64,000 nucleotides of DNA from Halobacteriovoraceae bacterium (GCA_002711995.1 PASN01000001.1:207018-271017); one strand, 5' to 3'; shown: positions 34,215-42,313, counted from the stretch's first letter. Translations and numbers: made by a program. Notes: generated from the sequence alone by a model not told the origin.

Positions 34215-34946
34215 CTAATTGTTTATTAATTTTATCATGCCTTTAAAGTGCTTTGGTTTATATGGCGCAAACAGGTATAGTGCCTTGTTTGGCAGAAACT
34301 TTGAAAAGTTCAACGAGTAGTCATGGCCTAATTCAACTTCGGCATCATATGGGGAAAACATTTCAGATCCGATGTGTTTTACACCAAATCTGTCCCACCC
34401 CTTTTTCTCGGAGAGCTTCTCCAACTCTTTTGTATTCAAACAAGCGCTTACTAAAACAGGGTGCCCTTTCCCCACTTCTTCTTTATTTAATGTAGAGTCT
34501 ACTTTTTCAAGACTATTTAAGTGAGGATCGATCCACACCAAGCTTACTCTGTCGAAGTTTGGCGTCACAAAATCTTTACTTCCACCGGCCACTTGCTCAT
34601 ACACATTATAGAAGATGAAGGCCTCATCCTTTAAATACAGAGGTTGGTCACTCTGGCTTCTAAATAGTTCAAATCTTCTATTGAGCATGTGCTGAAAGTG
34701 AATAAGGTTTTGATAGCTTAAAGAGTAGCTTGCCTTAAGTGTGGAGAAGTTTAAGAATTTGATTGGAGTGCTTCTCTGGCAACTTGAAGATGAGGAAAAA
34801 TTGGCCCACTCAGGTAGATCAGGGAGAAAGTAACGCTCAACGCCAGCTCCTTGATAAAGCTGTTCAAGATCTCTTCCCTCTACTGATGTGCTCTTAGTGG
34901 CACAAGAGCTAAATAAAAATGTTGCGATGAGAAATAGTAACTTCAT
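34215..34946 (-). CDS. Lipoprotein of unknown function
   Basis: This 243-residue protein begins MKLLFLIATFLFSSCATKS. The hydrophobic stretch ends in FSSC, a lipobox with Cys15. The mature part has a central FEL and an ending KALYLFAPYKPKHFKGMIK, without a recognised domain. The start is 10 bases upstream of the cyclophilin gene on the same strand, so the pair may be an operon. It is presumably anchored in the outer or inner membrane. Confidence 0.7.
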   Translation of the reverse strand: MKLLFLIATFLFSSCATKSTSVEGRDLEQLYQGAGVERYFLPDLPEWANFSSSSSCQRSTPIKFLNFSTLKASYSLSYQNLIHFQHMLNRRFELFRSQSDQPLYLKDEAFIFYNVYEQVAGGSKDFVTPNFDRVSLVWIDPHLNSLEKVDSTLNKEEVGKGHPVLVSACLNTKELEKLSEKKGWDRFGVKHIGSEMFSPYDAEVELGHDYSLNFSKFLPNKALYLFAPYKPKHFKGMIKLINN

Positions 34947-35023
34947 TCATCCAATTTAATCTAAGTGAGTAATACCTTAGCTTACTAAATTGGATGAATA
35001 TTAGCCATTATTTTTTAAATTGC

Positions 35024-35479
35024 TTAAAGAAAGTAAACCCTGGATTCACCCTTGTCTACACAAGAGAACTCAGCGAACTTGTACAGAAAATCAATGAAAG
35101 GCTCAAATGCCTTGAAGCTTGGCAGAGACTTGTCAAACTCTCCACCATAACGCATGTAAGCATCGCCTTTTTCATCGATATACTCTTTGCCGTGCTTAAC
35201 CTTTACCACTACTGGCAAAAAGTCGTCTTTGGTGAAGTAAACTCTTATGGTCACATCTTCATTGTCTTTAAATTTATGATTGGAGAACTTGGCAAAAGGA
35301 ACTTGAAATTGGCATCCGTCTTTCGAGATATCCACCAAATTCACGCTATACTTGCTGCCATTGTCATCGATTTCGGCGTAGGAGCCTAAAAACTCTGAGA
35401 ATAGTACCCTTTCGAAGTTTCTTTTTCTTTTCTCAATTGAGTCTTTTCTCTTTTCCTGAAAATTAATAACCTTGGACAT
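35024..35479 (-). CDS. PilZ domain protein
   Basis: This 151-residue soluble protein has the PilZ c-di-GMP-binding motif: KRKRNFERV gives the basic motif and YSVNLVDISKDGCQFQVPF provides the DxSxxG part (DISKDG). The remaining beta strands (VTIRVYFTKDDFLPVVVKV, AYMRYGGEFD) complete the barrel. It would respond to cyclic di-GMP to control motility or secretion. It starts behind CAGGAGCGCCC and lies upstream of, and on the same strand as, the lipoprotein gene, 77 bases away. Confidence 0.82.
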   Translation of the reverse strand: MSKVINFQEKRKDSIEKRKRNFERVLFSEFLGSYAEIDDNGSKYSVNLVDISKDGCQFQVPFAKFSNHKFKDNEDVTIRVYFTKDDFLPVVVKVKHGKEYIDEKGDAYMRYGGEFDKSLPSFKAFEPFIDFLYKFAEFSCVDKGESRVYFL

Positions 35480-35622
35480 GGGCGCTCCTGAAGTTTAAAG
35501 TCTACCATCCTTTTCGGCAGACAGTTTTGAACCTTTAAATTTTTCCTCCCTATGCATAAAAGAATGTTTAATGGAATTTTAAAGACTTGGGCGCTATAAT
35601 TGATCGCCTAAGGATATAAAAA

Positions 35623-36543
35623 ATGGAAAATCAAAAACTTGAACAATATCTATATGAGCTGGAAAAACACCTAAGTGATATTTCTCCAAGTAAGAGAAGC
35701 AAAATTGTGACCGAGAATCACCAGCACATCCTTGAGGCCAAAGAGAAATTCCCAGAAAAAAGCATGACTGAGATACTCAGGGATATAGGTTCACCTCAAA
35801 AGGTAGCGAACCATTACAGACTAGATATGGGGCTAAAGACCTTTAGGCCTAAAAAACATCCTTTTCTAAAGTGGTTTTCCATTACTGTACTGGGATCCAT
35901 AGCAATCTTCTTTATGTTTATAACAGTTCTTGTTTGGAAGTTCACTCCCCTAGCAAAGTTTGACGAGGAAGAACAGAGAGTCATTCTTTTAGGAGGGCTT
36001 ATCGATATAAATGGAAATTCAGGAAAGATTAAAATTTTTGACCAGTACCAATTTGTTGAGAACAGGTTCACAAATCAATTCGACGGATCCTTCGAGCTCA
36101 CTCCTGACATGAACGAAATTCTAGTAAACTTTGAAACGGGAATGTTCACCTTCAACACCACCACCAGCAAAAGGGCATCTTGGAATTGCAAACTTCAAAT
36201 GCCTCCAGAAAAGGATATCGTAAGTGTTCTTCCACATGCTTTAGAGATAAACCTTGAGGCCTATGGTGGAGGAAGCTGTGAAATAGAAGTTCCAGTGGAT
36301 GCAACTTTAACGGTTGTTGGCGACGATGCTCAGATCAATATCCAAGATGCGGAGTTTGACGTCATGGCGGAATTTGAAAATGGCAATATTAATTGGATGC
36401 CTAATCCTGAAGTAGAGTACACATATGATATTCGATTGGAAAAAGGCCATGCTGATGAGTTTACTTCATCAACCCAGCCAAATGCATATGAAGTAAAGTT
36501 CTACCTAGAGAATGGAAACATAAGGAAGTCACGTGGACCTTAA
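35623..36543 (+). CDS. HAAS-domain membrane protein with beta-rich C-terminus
   Basis: This 306-residue protein has three parts. Residues 1-72 are a soluble helical HAAS/DUF1700-like domain (LEQYLYELEKHLSDISPSKR, then MTEILRDIGSPQKVANHYR), which usually works with PadR-type regulators. Residues 80-105 are one membrane helix (WFSITVLGSIAIFFMFITVL). The exported part is beta-rich and DUF4097-like, with IEVPVDATLTVVGDDAQINI. No PadR gene lies next to it. The last 11 bases overlap the pdxH start, so the two genes may be translated together. Confidence 0.7.
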   Translation: MENQKLEQYLYELEKHLSDISPSKRSKIVTENHQHILEAKEKFPEKSMTEILRDIGSPQKVANHYRLDMGLKTFRPKKHPFLKWFSITVLGSIAIFFMFITVLVWKFTPLAKFDEEEQRVILLGGLIDINGNSGKIKIFDQYQFVENRFTNQFDGSFELTPDMNEILVNFETGMFTFNTTTSKRASWNCKLQMPPEKDIVSVLPHALEINLEAYGGGSCEIEVPVDATLTVVGDDAQINIQDAEFDVMAEFENGNINWMPNPEVEYTYDIRLEKGHADEFTSSTQPNAYEVKFYLENGNIRKSRGP

Positions 36544-37165
36544 AAAAGTTGGACAGCAATACGAGAGACAAGAGTTAAAAAGGGAGACTTTAAAAGAGTC
36601 CCCTATCGAGCAGCTTGAAGAGTGGATGCAGCTTGCGATCACAGCAAAAATCCCATATGCAAACGCTGCCAATCTTGCAACTGTTGGAACTGACGGATTT
36701 CCAAAGTCCAGGATCATTCTTATTAAAGAAATAAAAGACTCATCAGTTGTCTTTTTCACCAACTACAATTCTGCCAAGGCCCAAGACATTGCCAAGAACA
36801 ATAAAGTTTCACTCAATATTTATTGGAAAGAACTTGATAGACAGGTTCGAATTACAGGTACAGCCAAAAAGAGTCCTGTTGAAGAATCCAAGGAATACTT
36901 TTTCTCGAGACCTAGAGAATCTCAAATCAGCGCTATCGCTTCCGACCAAAGTCACATTGTTGAAAAAGAAGAGCTCTATCAGAAAGTAAAGGAACTTGAG
37001 AAAAAATTCGAAGGCAAAGATGTTGAGTTTCCAAGCTTCTGGGGAGGCTACAATGTTGAAATTGAAAGCATCGAATTCTGGCAAGGTCGTCCCAACCGTC
37101 TTCACGATAGATTTCAATACACTAAAGATGGCGCTAACTGGAAAATTGATCGGTTAGCGCCGTAG
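36533..37165 (+). CDS. pdxH: Pyridoxamine 5'-phosphate oxidase (PdxH)
   Basis: This 210-residue FMN enzyme oxidises pyridoxine or pyridoxamine phosphate to pyridoxal phosphate. Typical parts are PYANAANLATVGTDGFPKSR, VVFFTNYNSAKAQDI, RQVRITGTAKK, YFFSRPRESQISA and the closing WQGRPNRLHDRFQY. It starts with GTG at 36533, behind AAGGAAG and overlapping the upstream membrane protein by 11 bases. Length is normal. The 3' end forms an inverted repeat across the stop codon. Confidence 0.94.
   Translation: MDLKKVGQQYERQELKRETLKESPIEQLEEWMQLAITAKIPYANAANLATVGTDGFPKSRIILIKEIKDSSVVFFTNYNSAKAQDIAKNNKVSLNIYWKELDRQVRITGTAKKSPVEESKEYFFSRPRESQISAIASDQSHIVEKEELYQKVKELEKKFEGKDVEFPSFWGGYNVEIESIEFWQGRPNRLHDRFQYTKDGANWKIDRLAP
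37130..37161 (+). repeat. Inverted repeat at the 3' end of pdxH
   Basis: GGCGCTAAC (37130-37138) and GTTAGCGCC (37153-37161) form a perfect 9-bp stem inside the last codons of pdxH. No T run follows. It could act as a termination or mRNA-protection hairpin. Confidence 0.6.
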
Positions 37166-37213
37166 AACTGGCATCATAATTGAAATTTCACTTCCCCTCT
37201 ACAGGAGGCAAAA

Positions 37214-38068
37214 GTGAAATATTTTGGTGCACACGTCAGTATCTCAGGTGGAGTGGAGAACGCTCCGGAAAGGGCAAGCGAATTAGGTGCGAATGCCTTT
37301 GCCATGTTTAGCAAAAATCAAAGACAGTGGAGTGCTCGCCCCTACACTAAAGAACAGGCCAACAAATTTAAATCCAACCTTAAAAAGTATAATATCAAAG
37401 CTAATAAAGTTTTAGTGCACGATAGCTACCTCATAAACCTAGGCAGTCCAAAGGTGGCCGTGCGACAAAAGTCCCTTCAGGCATTCTTGGATGAAGCTAC
37501 AAGACTAGAGCAACTAGGACTATCGCTATTAAACTTTCATCCTGGCGCGCATCTTAATCAAATCCCTGAGGATGAATGCTTTGATTTAATTGCTGACGGG
37601 GTAAACAAAGCGATAGCTCACAGCTCTAATGTAACATTCATTATTGAAAACACCGCCGGCCAGGGAAGCAATACAGGTTTTAGATTTGAACAAATCAAAA
37701 GCATCATCGACCGCATTAAAAACAAAAATAGAATAGGTGTTTGCATCGACACTTGCCACGCTTTCGCTGCCGGTTACGACTTGGCCACCTCAAAAGAGAG
37801 CTTTAACCAAGTATTTAAAGAGTTTGATGAAGTCATAGGACTCTCCTACTTGAAGGGGATGCACTTGAATGACAGCAAGACCCCTCTCAACAGTCATAGA
37901 GACAGACATGCGAGCTTGGGGCATGGCACAATGGGGAAAGAGTGTTTTGAATGGATGGCCAAGGATGAACGGGTCGATGACATGCCCCTAATTTTGGAGA
38001 CACCCCAAAAAGAGTTATGGAAGGGGGAAATAAACTTTCTGAGAAGTTATGCTGCGGATGCCCATTGA
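37214..38068 (+). CDS. nfo: Endonuclease IV (apurinic/apyrimidinic endonuclease)
   Basis: This 284-residue TIM-barrel enzyme cuts DNA at abasic sites. Zinc-binding motifs are all visible: FGAHVSISGG, LNFHPGAH, FIIENTAGQGSNTG, CIDTCHAFAAGYD, MHLNDSK, RHASLGHG and LILETP. It starts with GTG at 37214 behind ACAGGAGGC. It lies 48 bases after pdxH and may share its transcript. With recJ and the uracil glycosylase, it gives this window several repair enzymes. Confidence 0.95.
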   Translation: MKYFGAHVSISGGVENAPERASELGANAFAMFSKNQRQWSARPYTKEQANKFKSNLKKYNIKANKVLVHDSYLINLGSPKVAVRQKSLQAFLDEATRLEQLGLSLLNFHPGAHLNQIPEDECFDLIADGVNKAIAHSSNVTFIIENTAGQGSNTGFRFEQIKSIIDRIKNKNRIGVCIDTCHAFAAGYDLATSKESFNQVFKEFDEVIGLSYLKGMHLNDSKTPLNSHRDRHASLGHGTMGKECFEWMAKDERVDDMPLILETPQKELWKGEINFLRSYAADAH

Positions 38069-38148
38069 CTAGGATTCAAAAAGAAGACAAAACGACTCAA
38101 GTTTAGTAGCCTTATCTTCACACATTAAGAAAGATAATTGGAGAATAG

Positions 38149-39438
38149 ATGAAGAAACTTGTTTTGTTAGTCACAATGCTTTTTGTGGTTTACTACGCTC
38201 GGGCCAATCAACCGGAAATAATGTTTCAGCCAGAGTCTAGTGTTCCTGAACTTGGAAAGCCATATAAGGCCAAAATCAATAAAAGTTTTATAAAATCTCT
38301 AAGAGTAAAAGTTTTTCCACACACATTAAAAAATGACTGGGTCCACGGGAAGGCCGACGATGCAAGCACAGTCACTCTCTTAGGAAAGAACATCACATTT
38401 AATGAACACTCTACTAATAAAATAACTTTTACTACTGAGAACGGTAAACTATTCGCCAAGTCAGGTGGAGTGAAAAAGCTTATAAACAAAGCTTTTATTA
38501 AATCAGACTTCCCCGTAAGAGTTCAGCGAAAAATCAATCCTGATAAAAGTCACAGCTATAATGGGGTGTTAGAGGTACTCCTTCAAGACAACAAAATTCT
38601 TGTTATCAATCATATAAATATAGAAGAATATTTAAAAGGAGTTGTACCCAAAGAAAGTGTGGATACCTGGCCATTAGAGGCCTTAAAAGCGCAGGCTGTG
38701 GCCGCAAGGTCCTATGCCTATTACCACCTCCTAACTTCTACAGGCAAGTTATATGATGTGGATGATACTGCGAGATACCAGGTATACGCAGGCCAGAGCG
38801 CCCAATCGGAGACGACCAATCAAGCGATCAGTGATACTAGAGGTGAGGTATTAACTCATGATGACAGTGTAATCGTTGCTTTCTTTCATGCTTATAGCGG
38901 GGGAAGAACTGACTCTGCTCTAAACATTTTTGGAAACAGTGTAGATTATTGTTTGCCAAAGGATGAGATTTTTTCAAGAGAAGATTTAAAAAGGGAACTT
39001 TCACCGAGATCCCAATGGATTGTGGAGTGGACCACTGACCCACTAACCCATTCAGAACTTCTAAAAAAATTAAAATCCAATAGCAAGCTTTCGAAAAAGC
39101 TAAAGCTCTTTAGTCCAAAGAGGAAGTTTACGTTATCCGAAGTTGAGTTCAACCAAGACTTTGACAGCGTAAAAACTCTGAAACTAAGTCAAGAGAGCAA
39201 GGTGACATCCATTAACTTTATTGACGTGAGAAGAGCAATCGGATGGTCAGAGTTTCCTTCCTACCACTTTCGTTTAAACCCAATTAAAAATGGCAAGTTC
39301 ACCTTCAGTGGAAGTGGCTGGGGACATCACGTTGGCCTATCACAATGGGGAGCTTTCATGATGGCAAAAAATTATGGGCGCACACACGCTGAGATCTTGA
39401 AGCACTATTACAGCAACGTTTCTCTGGAAAAATTTTAA
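38149..39438 (+). CDS. SpoIID/LytB-type lytic transglycosylase-like protein
   Basis: This 429-residue exported protein has a signal peptide (about 1-19, ending ARA). The SpoIID core is clear: YLKGVVPKESVDTWPLEALKAQAVAARSYA, followed by FHAYSGGRTDSA and SGWGHHVGLSQWGAFMMAKN near the C-terminus. In spore formers SpoIID cuts glycan strands; in Gram-negative bacteria such proteins are thought to act on denuded peptidoglycan. The catalytic Glu is the one in VVPKES. An insertion (about 260-350) lengthens it compared with plain SpoIID. A hairpin follows the stop codon. Confidence 0.9.
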   Translation: MKKLVLLVTMLFVVYYARANQPEIMFQPESSVPELGKPYKAKINKSFIKSLRVKVFPHTLKNDWVHGKADDASTVTLLGKNITFNEHSTNKITFTTENGKLFAKSGGVKKLINKAFIKSDFPVRVQRKINPDKSHSYNGVLEVLLQDNKILVINHINIEEYLKGVVPKESVDTWPLEALKAQAVAARSYAYYHLLTSTGKLYDVDDTARYQVYAGQSAQSETTNQAISDTRGEVLTHDDSVIVAFFHAYSGGRTDSALNIFGNSVDYCLPKDEIFSREDLKRELSPRSQWIVEWTTDPLTHSELLKKLKSNSKLSKKLKLFSPKRKFTLSEVEFNQDFDSVKTLKLSQESKVTSINFIDVRRAIGWSEFPSYHFRLNPIKNGKFTFSGSGWGHHVGLSQWGAFMMAKNYGRTHAEILKHYYSNVSLEKF

Positions 39439-39459
39439 GGCCGTATAGTAGCCGGCCTT
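39437..39459. terminator. Hairpin between convergent genes
   Basis: AAGGCCG (39437-39443) and CGGCCTT (39453-39459) form a 7-bp stem with a 9-base loop over the stop codon of the SpoIID gene. It is usable in both directions, although T runs are short. Confidence 0.6.
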
Positions 39460-39467
39460 TACTATGT

Positions 39468-39593
39468 TTATCTTTTGGAAAAAGTAAATTGTGATGGCAT
39501 AAACTCACGGAAAGTACTCGAGTCGTCACTCTCAACCTTATTGGTTCCATCAACCACAAATAAACCGATCTCAGTGCCTGACACGACATACAT
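39468..39593 (-). CDS. Possible 41-residue hypothetical protein
   Basis: A minus-strand frame starts with ATG at 39593 and stops at 39468-39470. It would encode MYVVSGTEIGLFVVDGTNKV followed by ESDDSSTFREFMPSQFTFSKR. The composition is unlike a shadow frame and the hairpin at 39437-39459 would terminate it. The ribosome site is weak (TAGG about 12 bases upstream) and no family is recognised. An overlapping plus-strand frame (39475-39666) looks less protein-like. Confidence 0.3.
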   Translation of the reverse strand: MYVVSGTEIGLFVVDGTNKVESDDSSTFREFMPSQFTFSKR

Positions 39594-39685
39594 CGTTTAT
39601 AAAACCTATAAAAAACAAAAAGTAAGAGAACACTCGTGCTTAAAAATCGTCTTAAATTGGCGCTGACCTTGCTTAATATAAATCC

Positions 39686-40036
39686 ATGGAAAACGTACTA
39701 GTCAATTACTTACACTTAATAGCGATTGTAATAGAGAGTATAGGAGTTGCCGTAATCATATTAAGTGCTATTGGATCCTTACTATTATTTATAAAGCATT
39801 TAACTGAAGAGGTTTCTTGGCCTGAAAGCTATCATGCTTTTAGAACCAACTTTGCTAAAGGAATTCTTCTAGGTCTAGAATTTTTAGTTGCTGGAGATAT
39901 TATTGAGACTGTGACGGTAAAGCCCAGTCTCAATAGTTTGTATATATTGGCCCTGATTGTTTTAATAAGAACCTTCTTAAGCTTTTCCCTCTCAATTGAA
40001 ATTGAAGGAAAGCTTCCGTGGAAACGTAAAGCTTAG
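39686..40036 (+). CDS. DUF1622 membrane protein
   Basis: This 116-residue protein has three hydrophobic segments (about 8-37, 58-70 and 82-102). It fits the DUF1622 family: IESIGVAVIILSAIGSL, then FRTNFAKGILLGLEFLVAGD and ALIVLIRTFLSFSLSIEIEG. The charged RTNF and IEIEG motifs mark the family. No function is known. It stands alone, convergent with the GbsR-like gene. Confidence 0.88.
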   Translation: MENVLVNYLHLIAIVIESIGVAVIILSAIGSLLLFIKHLTEEVSWPESYHAFRTNFAKGILLGLEFLVAGDIIETVTVKPSLNSLYILALIVLIRTFLSFSLSIEIEGKLPWKRKA

Positions 40037-40078
40037 CTTTTCACACTTGAAGATTATTCTCTATGTAATTGTTTAGTC

Positions 40079-40609
40079 TCAGTTGCCTAACTTCAGGAAC
40101 TTTAAACCTCTCTCAAGAAGCTTCCTCCAATCACTTACGCTATTTACATTTTTTTTAACTACCATAGAAAGTAAATTGCGGTGAGAGGATGTAAGACCTA
40201 AAAGCTCTTGAGCTTTTTCTTTTGAGAGATTTAAGTCTCTGCAAGATTGTGCATTTAATTTTGAGAGTGCTTTAAGGCTGGATTCAGTATTCTTTAAGAT
40301 TTGGATTTCTCTGTTTTTTAAAACCTCTCTTACTGTAGAGGCGGGGGCGCTTGCAGCCACATAGGTCAGAGCTCCGTACTTGGCCTTGTCTAGCTGTACA
40401 ATGAGTTTATATTCCAACAACTCATTGATAGCGACACTTACAAGCCCCTTGGAAACACCCAAAAATTCTACAATTTGTGGGGTTGAGACGGGCTCTTCTG
40501 ATAGGTAAATAAAACCCCAAATTTTGCCGTGTACACTTTTAAAACCCCAATATTGAATAAAGGTGCCTAAGTTATTGATTGTATTTAAATATTCTTGTTT
40601 TCCACTCAT
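40079..40609 (-). CDS. GbsR/MarR-type transcriptional regulator
   Basis: This 176-residue DNA-binding protein has a winged helix-turn-helix. It begins TINNLGTFIQYWGF, then GKIWGFIYLSEEPVSTPQIV, and has the recognition helix EFLGVSKGLVSVAINELLEY. This is the GbsR-like branch of MarR proteins. The C-terminal helices (LKNREIQILKNTESSL) would dimerise. The divergent region 40610-40710 contains an inverted repeat with AATCGTT/AACGATT arms, a natural operator for it. The ligand is unknown. GbsR relatives respond to choline or other small molecules. Confidence 0.85.
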   Translation of the reverse strand: MSGKQEYLNTINNLGTFIQYWGFKSVHGKIWGFIYLSEEPVSTPQIVEFLGVSKGLVSVAINELLEYKLIVQLDKAKYGALTYVAASAPASTVREVLKNREIQILKNTESSLKALSKLNAQSCRDLNLSKEKAQELLGLTSSHRNLLSMVVKKNVNSVSDWRKLLERGLKFLKLGN

Positions 40610-40622
40610 AGTTTAAACAATA

Positions 40623-40698
40623 CTAAACGATTTTCTATTGAATTTAAATTAAAAATCTGAGATAAAGAGTCAAATCGTTCACAACGAACTAAACGATT
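40623..40698. promoter_or_regulatory. Candidate operator of the GbsR-like regulator
   Basis: CTAAACGATT occurs at 40623-40632 and again at 40689-40698. The second copy pairs with AATCGTT at 40673-40679 to form an inverted repeat AATCGTT-N12-AACGATT. The sites lie between the regulator gene and the divergent small ORF, so they could control both. Confidence 0.6.
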
Positions 40699-40710
40699 CA
40701 AAAGTAATAT

Positions 40711-40889
40711 ATGAACGTACTTGATAACATGAATGAGGGTAGTGAGAATCTTAGGGTTGCCATTAACGAAGACTCCAAAAACCTAGACCCCTAAGATATG
40801 TAAGCATCTCATTTCCGGGCTTCGACGCTGAAAACCAAGGTCTTTCCGCCGATGTGGTTAAGAACTACCTCCTAAACGAATTGGTGTAG
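40711..40889 (+). CDS. Small ORF, apparently continued by a -1 frameshift
   Basis: A short frame starts with ATG at 40711, reads MNVLDNMNEGSENLRVAINE and SKNLDP, and stops at TAA 40792-40794. The -1 frame continues LRYVSISFPGFDAENQGL and SADVVKNYLLNELV to TAG at 40887-40889, and looks coding. The switch is at GAC CCC TAA, where Pro-tRNA could slip from CCC to CCC over a C4 run just at the stop. The joined product would be 59 residues. It may be a programmed frameshift, a pseudogene or a sequencing error. No clear ribosome site was found before the ATG. It is divergent from the GbsR-like gene. Confidence 0.35.
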
Positions 40890-40924
40890 GGCAAAGTTCT
40901 TGCAGTGTCGAAGCTTCGTTTTTG
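40819..40924 (+). terminator. Long-range inverted repeat with T run
   Basis: GCTTCGACGCTG (40819-40830) and CAGTGTCGAAGC (40903-40914) match in 11 of 12 positions around a 72-base loop, followed by TTCGTTTTTG. It may end transcription of the small ORF, or be a structured RNA element. Confidence 0.45.
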
Positions 40925-40937
40925 AATAAAGGCCACT

Positions 40938-41402
40938 ATGAATACTGAACAAATTAAACAGCTCCTTCATCACCGTGAACCCTACCTAATGGTTAGTGAG
41001 GTCTTGAGCCTAAATTCAAATTCAATTCATACAAAAAAGATTCACACAGGAAATGAGGCGCACCTTAAAGGACACTTCCCAGGCGCTCCAGTGGTACCCG
41101 GAGCAATGTTACAAGAGCTATGCACTCAGTCTGCGGGCATACTTATCACTAGACACCACTCCCCTGTTGATGATTATAACTCTAATACTACTAAGGGTTA
41201 TGCCTTGGGTGTTCTTAATAAAGTAAACTTTTCTAAGTTTCTTGAAATTGTAAAACCTGACCACCCGATTGAAGCAAAGATAAAACTGGAAGAAAAAGAG
41301 GGTCCCCTATTTAAATTTAGCGCAAAAGTACTTCAGCAAAACAAATTAAAAGCGAAACTAAGCTTTAATTTAGTGAATGCTTCTGATGAGATTTTATCAT
41401 GA
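40938..41402 (+). CDS. FabZ/FabA-like hotdog dehydratase
   Basis: This 154-residue protein has the beta-hydroxyacyl-ACP dehydratase core: LLHHREPYLMVSEVL at the N-terminus, then LKGHFPGAPVVPGAMLQE. That segment carries the catalytic His in GHFPG and the Glu in MLQE used by the FabZ family. Its beta strands end AKLSFNLVNAS. It would dehydrate a 3-hydroxyacyl thioester. Since the housekeeping fabZ normally lies beside lpxA or fabH, this lone copy may serve a special acyl chain. ATGA overlap couples it to the next membrane protein. Confidence 0.85.
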   Translation: MNTEQIKQLLHHREPYLMVSEVLSLNSNSIHTKKIHTGNEAHLKGHFPGAPVVPGAMLQELCTQSAGILITRHHSPVDDYNSNTTKGYALGVLNKVNFSKFLEIVKPDHPIEAKIKLEEKEGPLFKFSAKVLQQNKLKAKLSFNLVNASDEILS

Positions 41403-41836
41403 ATGTTGTTTTAATTATAAATCTCTGCGCCTCACTTTATTTAGCAGGTCTTATATGGACAATCCAACTTGTTCACTATCCTGGATTTAACTATATATCT
41501 AAAAAAAGTTTTAAAGACTTTCATAGAATGCACACTAGGGGTATGGGCCTAATTGTTGCGATCCCAATGATTGCTGAGCTAGCTTCCTCTACTTTACTGG
41601 CGATTAGGTTTCAATCAGTGTTTTTCTACATAAATCTCACACTGGTTATTCTAACTTGGGTATGTACTGGGCTTTTGAGCGTCCCTAGGCATCAAAGACT
41701 TCAACATGGTAAAGATAAAAATGTAATAAAAGAGCTTATTCTTACAAACTATCCCAGAACAGCTCTTTGGACCATTAGGTCCTTTTTAATAGTTGGCTAT
41801 TTCTTAAGTATGGAAAGCAGCCTTTTAAAACAGTAG
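41399..41836 (+). CDS. Four-helix membrane protein
   Basis: This 145-residue protein has four hydrophobic helices (about 2-23, 49-69, 72-92 and 122-138). The first loop carries HYPGFNYISKKSFKDFHRMH, the sort of loop seen in DUF1772-like small membrane proteins. The start overlaps the dehydratase stop by 4 bases. Co-translation with a lipid-type dehydratase suggests a membrane role, but nothing more can be said. Confidence 0.75.
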   Translation: MNVVLIINLCASLYLAGLIWTIQLVHYPGFNYISKKSFKDFHRMHTRGMGLIVAIPMIAELASSTLLAIRFQSVFFYINLTLVILTWVCTGLLSVPRHQRLQHGKDKNVIKELILTNYPRTALWTIRSFLIVGYFLSMESSLLKQ

Positions 41837-41844
41837 GAGAATTT

Positions 41845-42021
41845 ATGTTTGGTTGGTTATTTACCTCAAAAGAAAAATCGCTTACAAAAAAGCGCAATCT
41901 CATCATGACCCAGGCCGTGGAAGCTCAAAGAAATGGCAATCTTGAACTTTACGCCAATCTGACGCATGAAGCGAACCAGGTACAAAAACAAATTGACGAG
42001 TTAAAGGAAAAAGAAAAATAG
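41845..42021 (+). CDS. DUF6435-like small protein
   Basis: This 58-residue gene starts at ATG 41845 behind TAGGAGA. The product begins MFGWLFTSKEKSLTKKRNLI and continues through QAVEAQRNGNLELYANL to HEANQVQKQIDELKEKEK. The order of a short hydrophobic start, a basic segment and an AQRNG motif resembles the DUF6435 family of small soluble proteins in gamma-proteobacteria. Function of the family is unknown. It lies 8 bases after the membrane protein gene and likely shares the transcript. Confidence 0.7.
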   Translation: MFGWLFTSKEKSLTKKRNLIMTQAVEAQRNGNLELYANLTHEANQVQKQIDELKEKEK

Positions 42022-42025
42022 TGTC

Positions 42026-42313
42026 TTAAAGCTCTTTGCAGACGGCCTCGTTATTGCGAACGGCCTTGACGCACTCCTTGCTGGAGATGCTGGATGATTC
42101 ACATTTGTTTATTAGATTTTTAAGGGCCATTCCCCTTGAAAATCCCTCCCCATGCTCAGAAACTTTAAACATCCCTCGAGTAAAATCCACAGAGCAACTA
42201 ATAAGAATTTCTGAAGAGCATGATTCGATTCCAGCCTTGTACCCCTCCTTAAAGACTTCACTGCCGTGTGCAAAAGACAAAAATACAATAAAAGCTACAA
42301 GGTACTTAATCAT
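42026..42313 (-). CDS. Small exported cysteine-containing protein
   Basis: This 95-residue protein starts at ATG 42313, which follows TTGGAGGA, and begins with the signal peptide MIKYLVAFIVFLSFAHG. The mature part has six cysteines (ESCSSEILISCSVD, NKCESSSISSKECVKAV, EAVCKEL), likely disulfide-bonded in the periplasm. A longer frame from 42343 would bury the signal. The gene is convergent with the DUF6435-like gene, with only four bases between. Unknown family. Confidence 0.7.
   Translation of the reverse strand: MIKYLVAFIVFLSFAHGSEVFKEGYKAGIESCSSEILISCSVDFTRGMFKVSEHGEGFSRGMALKNLINKCESSSISSKECVKAVRNNEAVCKEL

Noticed and set aside
39475-39666. A plus-strand frame of 63 residues after SpoIID
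   Set aside because: TTG start without a ribosome site and a low-complexity end. The minus-strand frame in the same place looks better.
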